Origin: Sedimentisphaerales bacterium
GTDB taxonomy: Bacteria > Planctomycetota > Phycisphaerae > Sedimentisphaerales > SM23-30
Direction: 5' to 3'
Assembly (NCBI GenBank): GCA_016932145.1
Contig: JAFGDI010000396.1
Coordinates: forward strand, 1-10,906
Length of the DNA: 10,906 bases
Shown here: piece by piece, positions 8,084 through 10,906 of the stretch
Layout of the letters: each line of letters starts with the position of its first letter
Numbering within the stretch: the stretch's first letter is position 1
The notes under the pieces: generated by a model
What the model saw: only the letters and a program-made list of their open reading frames with translations
Databases searched by the model: none
What the model was told of the DNA's origin: nothing
Position numbers and translations under genes: made by a program

Positions 8084-8097
8084 TACCTGCTTCAAAC

Positions 8098-8129
8098 TTG
8101 ACAAAACTATTTTGAACCTTTCTGATAAT
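8098..8129 (+). promoter_or_regulatory. possible promoter of the DUF58 gene
   Basis: A perfect TTGACA at 8098-8103 is followed by GATAAT at 8124-8129, but the 20-bp spacer is longer than the usual 16-18. A separate TATAAT lies at 8174-8179 without a recognisable -35 box. A 6-bp hairpin (AAGCCA 8149-8154 with TGGCTT 8163-8168) sits between them. The DUF58 gene may have its own transcript, or be read through from the CvpA-like gene 123 bp upstream. Confidence 0.3.
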
Positions 8130-8206
8130 ATTGTCGTAATAATACTGGAAGCCAGGTGGTTTTGGCTTAAGTGTATAATTAACAGGTATTTGCAGATAGG
8201 ATTCTT

Positions 8207-9082
8207 ATGCTGCCTCGTGAGATAATCAAGCAAATTAAACGCATTCAGATATATACCAATCGCAAGGTGAATGATGTTTTCGCCGGTGAGTATGAAAGTG
8301 CTTTTAAAGGGCAGGGTATGCAATTTGACGAAGTGAGAGAGTATGCCCCCGGCGATGATATCCGCTCTATTGACTGGAATGTAACTGCCCGTATGGGCAA
8401 GCCGTACATAAAGCGGTTTGTCGAGGAACGCGAGCAGGTGGTTATGCTTATGGTTGATACCAGCGGTTCGGCTGATTTTGGTACAATAGATAAGACAAAG
8501 AATTCACTTGCTGCAGAACTGTGTGCGGTTCTGGCCTATTCGGCTATTAAAAACGGTGATAAGGTCGGACTGATAACCTTTACAGATAAGATCGAGAAGT
8601 ATATACCGCCCAGAAAAGGGGCCAGTCATGTACTGCGTATAATTCGTGAGCTACTTTATGATAACCAGCCCGGCGGTAAGACAGATATTGCTATTGCTCT
8701 GGATTATCTTGCCGGTGTGCAGAAGAAAAAGGCTACTGTTTTTCTGGTATCCGACTTTTTTGGCTCTGATATTACCCGTAATCTGCGACTGGTAGGTAAA
8801 AAACATGATCTCATCGCCGTTAGTGTTCGAGACCGCCATGAGCAGGTATTGCCCAATTGCGGCCTTATCCAGTTCCAGGACGCTGAGACTGGGCAGATCA
8901 TGCAGATCGATACTTCCGGTAAGAAGTTCAGGCAGGCTTTTGCCTCTCAGGCCCTGAGCCAACGGGCTGAGCTGGAAAAAATGTTCAGGCAGGCAAAGGT
9001 GGATCATATACCTGTAATCACAGGTGAGCCATATTTCCCGGCTCTGGTCAAATTCTTCACCACTCGCGGTAAGCGAAGATAG
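8207..9082 (+). CDS. DUF58 domain protein with vWA-like metal site
   Basis: A 291-residue cytoplasmic protein without membrane segments. The DUF58 signature is clear: GEYESAFKGQGMQFDEVREY at 27-46, then APGDDIRSIDWNVTAR ending at 62. The core adopts a von Willebrand factor A-like fold, with the MIDAS sequence DTSGS at 84-88 and a downstream GGKTD that fits the second metal-binding loop. In many bacteria DUF58 proteins are encoded beside a MoxR AAA+ ATPase and Bat/vWA membrane proteins and are thought to act as chaperone-like or metal-insertion modules; the true role is not settled. Here no MoxR gene lies on either side: upstream is the CvpA-like gene, downstream the convergent thiL. AGATAGG at 8194-8200, six bases before the ATG, supports the start. 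Length is normal for the family. Confidence 0.88.
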   Translation: MLPREIIKQIKRIQIYTNRKVNDVFAGEYESAFKGQGMQFDEVREYAPGDDIRSIDWNVTARMGKPYIKRFVEEREQVVMLMVDTSGSADFGTIDKTKNSLAAELCAVLAYSAIKNGDKVGLITFTDKIEKYIPPRKGASHVLRIIRELLYDNQPGGKTDIAIALDYLAGVQKKKATVFLVSDFFGSDITRNLRLVGKKHDLIAVSVRDRHEQVLPNCGLIQFQDAETGQIMQIDTSGKKFRQAFASQALSQRAELEKMFRQAKVDHIPVITGEPYFPALVKFFTTRGKRR

Positions 9083-9132
9083 TCCCGGGCTGATATATGG
9101 CCTTAATGTAAACCTTTTGCAGAGTAAGCTCA

Positions 9133-9164
9133 GCTATGACTTTTTGCTTTTGTCATTTCATAGC
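9133..9164. terminator. weak hairpin between convergent genes
   Basis: GCTATGA at 9133-9139 pairs with TCATAGC at 9158-9164 around an 18-nt T-rich loop, in the 117-bp gap between the stops of the DUF58 gene and thiL. It may end transcription from either side. The stem is short and AT-rich, and no good T-run follows it, so this is a weak call. Confidence 0.25.
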
Positions 9165-9199
9165 ATTTATTCTTGCCAGTTAATTCTTGTGATGCCGGG

Positions 9200-10117
9200 T
9201 CAGTGTTCATAGCCGGTTTGCGTAAATGGTGTTGTCTCACCGTTGTTTTTGAGATAAATCAGTTCTTCAGCTACAGGAATTATCTCACCAATAATACTGA
9301 GTTTTTCACTGCTGAATTGCGGCCAGATACTGAGCAGTCGTTCTGCATCGCTGGCCTTTACGGTAAAGAGCAGCTCAAAATCTTCGCCATCTGTCAGGGC
9401 GTGCAAGAGCGGGTTACCGCCAAGCTCATGGGCTGATGGGCTTATGGGCACCTGTTCTCCATAGAGCAGGGCAGAAACCCGGCTTTCCCGGCAAATATGC
9501 CGCAGATCGCCACCTATACCATCGCTTATATCCATCATGGCATGAAGTTTACAGTGGTCATAAAGCCAGATAGCCTCATTTATTCGCGGTGTGAAATCAA
9601 GATGTCGGCCAAGTATGGAACCGCCCAGTTGACCGGTTACCATTATTTTATCGCCAGGTTGTGCCCCGTGGCGATATATGGGCTGTCGGCTATTTTCCAT
9701 GATCGAGAACATTGTCACTGTCAAAGTCAGGTCTTTGTCCCAGCTTGTCATATCGCCGCCTATGATCGGGCAGTTATATTGCTGAGAGGCCATCTTAAAG
9801 CCATTATGTAAACTGGTTATCTCTTTCATGTTATAATGGCGGGGTAGTGAGATAGCTGCGACACAGCCGACCGGCCGGGAACACATAGCTGCACAATCGC
9901 TCAGACTCGTTGCCATGGCTTTATAGCCGATACGGGTCAGGTCTGTTGTTGTGCTGTCAAAATGCACACCATCAAGCAGCATATCTGTTGTGACAAGTAA
10001 CCGCTGGCTGTTTATGTTCATCACAGCCATGTCATCGCCCGGCCCTGTTTCTATATATTCACCAGAACCACAGCTCTGACTGCGAAAATAGTCTATTATC
10101 TCAAATTCTTTTGGCAT
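9200..10117 (-). CDS. thiL: thiamine-monophosphate kinase
   Basis: ThiL phosphorylates thiamine monophosphate with ATP to give thiamine diphosphate, the last step of cofactor synthesis, in the cytoplasm. The 305-residue sequence has every landmark of the PurM/ThiL fold: GDDMAV 27-32, TTDMLLDGVHF 43-53, GGDM 120-123, the metal-binding DISDGIGGDL 196-205 and TDGEDFELL 242-250. The length is normal and no residue of the core motifs is missing. The gene is alone on its strand, with no other thiamine genes nearby. It starts with ATG after an AG-rich GAGAG. A near-consensus promoter lies about 55-83 bases upstream of the start codon, leaving a leader of about 48 nt, too short for a TPP riboswitch. 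Confidence 0.96.
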   Translation of the reverse strand: MPKEFEIIDYFRSQSCGSGEYIETGPGDDMAVMNINSQRLLVTTDMLLDGVHFDSTTTDLTRIGYKAMATSLSDCAAMCSRPVGCVAAISLPRHYNMKEITSLHNGFKMASQQYNCPIIGGDMTSWDKDLTLTVTMFSIMENSRQPIYRHGAQPGDKIMVTGQLGGSILGRHLDFTPRINEAIWLYDHCKLHAMMDISDGIGGDLRHICRESRVSALLYGEQVPISPSAHELGGNPLLHALTDGEDFELLFTVKASDAERLLSIWPQFSSEKLSIIGEIIPVAEELIYLKNNGETTPFTQTGYEH

Positions 10118-10171
10118 TATACTCTCTTAACAGGTGTATCTGTTGGGTTAGTCCTATAATTTGCGGTTGTT

Positions 10172-10200
10172 ATTATAATTCTAAAATAATCCCCTGACAA
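10172..10200 (-). promoter_or_regulatory. near-consensus sigma70 promoter for thiL
   Basis: Read on the minus strand, TTGTCA (10200-10195) and a perfect TATAAT (10177-10172) are separated by exactly 17 bp. Transcription would begin near 10165, about 48 nt before the thiL ATG. This is the best promoter match in the window. Confidence 0.65.
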
Positions 10201-10308
10201 GCGATAATAAGGCAGTAGCATACTCGCAGAATGTTTTCTGGCATATCTGAAAGGCATCTGTAAAAAACTCAGGCAGATATCGAGACTGGAATTACAAAGG
10301 AGGGTTTC

Positions 10309-10398
10309 TTGCTTGTAATCTATTTACTGGTAGGCATTTACAGTGAAGGTAATCGCTTTTCGCCAAAAGATATTGAACTAATGCCTGAATTATGGTAA
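10309..10398 (+). CDS. doubtful small ORF with strong Shine-Dalgarno
   Basis: A TTG at 10309 opens a 29-codon frame ending in TAA at 10396-10398. AAAGGAGGG at 10296-10304, the strongest Shine-Dalgarno match in the window, is 5 bases before the TTG as counted from GGAGG. The N-terminal third is hydrophobic (LVIYLLVGIY), the rest polar and ending PELW. The ribosome site and start codon lie in the loop of a 7-bp stem, ATTACAA 10291-10297 with TTGTAAT 10313-10319. The predicted lepA promoter overlaps its 3' end, so expression would need another promoter upstream, which I do not see. It may well be chance. Confidence 0.22.
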   Translation: MLVIYLLVGIYSEGNRFSPKDIELMPELW

Positions 10399-10401
10399 TA
10401 T
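10373..10401 (+). promoter_or_regulatory. extended -10 promoter for lepA
   Basis: TTGAAC at 10373-10378 and TAATAT at 10396-10401 are spaced by 17 bp, and TGG directly before the -10 box supplies the extended -10 TGN element. Transcription would begin near 10408, giving lepA a leader of about 180 nt that contains three consecutive hairpins. Confidence 0.45.
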
Positions 10402-10423
10402 ACGGGTCTGTATATAGTTAGCC

Positions 10424-10546
10424 TGAGTCTGGTAAACTGCCGCACTAGCCGGACTCACCTTGCTGTGTAGAACTGACTTTGCCGGACTGAGAGCCGGCAA
10501 GTGGTCAGCAAGTAATATATCAGAGATGAAGTATCGTGTTCGTCTC
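10424..10546 (+). promoter_or_regulatory. structured lepA leader with three tandem hairpins
   Basis: Hairpin 1 is a 9-bp stem, TGAGTCTGG 10424-10432 with CCGGACTCA 10449-10457, one G-U pair. Hairpin 2 is composite: outer CTTGCTG 10459-10465 with CAGCAAG 10506-10512, inner TTGCCGG 10479-10485 with CCGGCAA 10494-10500, and an alternative CTGAC/GTCAG middle stem. Hairpin 3 is GAGATGAA 10523-10530 with TTCGTCTC 10539-10546, one G-U. GCCGGACT occurs twice (10448-10455, 10481-10488), and CCGGC twice (10494-10498, 10556-10560), so exclusive pairings are possible. It resembles no riboswitch I recognise, including TPP. It could be a regulatory leader or a small RNA. No Shine-Dalgarno follows before lepA. 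Confidence 0.4.
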
Positions 10547-10586
10547 AAATACCCACCGGCATAAATAGCATTGATAACAAAACCCT

Positions 10587-10906
10587 ATGGATACAAACCT
10601 GATAAGAAATTTTTCGATTGTCGCTCATATTGACCATGGTAAAAGTACGCTTGCAGATCGAATAATGCAGCTTACTGGTGCAGTCTCAGAAAGAGAAATG
10701 CAAGAGCAGTTACTCGATAGTATGGACCTTGAAAGGGAACGCGGTATTACCATTAAAGCCTCGGCGGTATCGATGAACTATAAGCATTCTGATGGTAAAA
10801 CATACCTGCTTAATCTTATTGATACGCCCGGGCATGTTGACTTTCATTATGAGGTCTCTCGCTCACTGGCTGCCTGTGAAGGGGCATTGCTCGTAGTAGA
10901 TTCTAC
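10587..10906 (+). CDS. lepA: elongation factor 4 (LepA), 5' part
   Basis: The first 106 codons of the translational GTPase EF4, which binds ribosomes and promotes back-translocation or helps initiation and assembly under stress. The GTPase motifs are intact: G1 AHIDHGKST 13-21, switch I RERGITIKA 50-58, G3 DTPGH 79-83, then VSRSLAACEGALLVVD. The LDSMDLERERGITIKA block separates LepA from EF-G and TypA. After G3 it reads DFHYEVSR, where Escherichia coli has DFSYEVSR. The gene is cut by the window edge with an open frame. The ATG is chosen because the conserved RNFSIVAHIDHG begins at residue 7. No Shine-Dalgarno is visible (GATAACAAAACCCT precedes the ATG), so initiation may depend on leader structure or an unpaired AT-rich start region. 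Confidence 0.96.
   Translation, partial: MDTNLIRNFSIVAHIDHGKSTLADRIMQLTGAVSEREMQEQLLDSMDLERERGITIKASAVSMNYKHSDGKTYLLNLIDTPGHVDFHYEVSRSLAACEGALLVVDS

Noticed and set aside
7688..8323. 211-codon frame on the minus strand
   Set aside because: It overlaps the CvpA-like gene and the start of the DUF58 gene, shows no domain, and looks like a shadow of codon bias.
10118..10200. TPP riboswitch upstream of thiL
   Set aside because: The predicted leader is only about 48 nt and lacks the conserved thi-box sequences on the minus strand.
10459..10512. tRNA, 4.5S RNA, 6S RNA or RNase P RNA in the region before lepA
   Set aside because: No cloverleaf, SRP tetraloop consensus or RNase P core sequence is seen, and the hairpin lengths do not fit these RNAs.
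1..10906. CRISPR array or tandem direct repeats
   Set aside because: No regularly spaced direct repeats were found; the only strong repeat is the inverted pair at 11-160.

Overview
The window looks like a chromosomal segment of an anaerobic, moderate-GC bacterium, probably of the Planctomycetota/PVC type. This assignment is tentative. It rests on an oxygen-sensitive glycyl-radical enzyme pair, weak or absent Shine-Dalgarno sequences at most starts, the LepA G3-region variant DFHYEVSRSL, and an interspersed hairpin repeat of a kind I associate with such genomes. No 16S rRNA or other decisive marker is present.

Layout: (a) 1-381 has no gene. It holds a compact 150-bp element with perfect 27-bp terminal inverted repeats and four 3-nt-loop hairpins, then a small dyad and a sigma70-like promoter. 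(b) 382-3695 (+) is a two-gene unit: a radical-SAM glycyl-radical-enzyme activase, then a PFL-like glycyl-radical enzyme whose active-site residues match trans-4-hydroxy-L-proline dehydratase (HypD). The activase would install the glycyl radical at G763 and the dehydratase would convert hydroxyproline to pyrroline-5-carboxylate. (c) 3697-5667 (-) is a duplicated-ATPase ABC-F protein, convergent with hypD, with one base between the two genes. (d) 5925-9082 (+) has three genes in a row: a GspE/PilB-type ATPase with two N-terminal membrane segments in place of the usual N1 domain, a four-helix CvpA-like membrane protein, and a DUF58 protein with a vWA-like metal site. No pilin, PilC, secretin or MoxR ATPase accompanies them here. 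(e) 9200-10117 (-) is thiL, thiamine-monophosphate kinase, with a near-consensus promoter. (f) 10118-10586 is a long intergenic region with the thiL promoter, a doubtful 29-codon ORF with a strong Shine-Dalgarno, a lepA promoter and a three-hairpin leader. (g) 10587 to the edge is the start of lepA (elongation factor 4).

The items most worth following up are the orphan membrane-tethered secretion-type ATPase with its CvpA-like and DUF58 neighbours, the hairpin-rich inverted-repeat element at the left edge, and the structured lepA leader with competing GCCGG/CCGGC pairings. The HypD assignment is the most specific functional prediction. thiL, lepA and the ABC-F gene are ordinary housekeeping or common genes.
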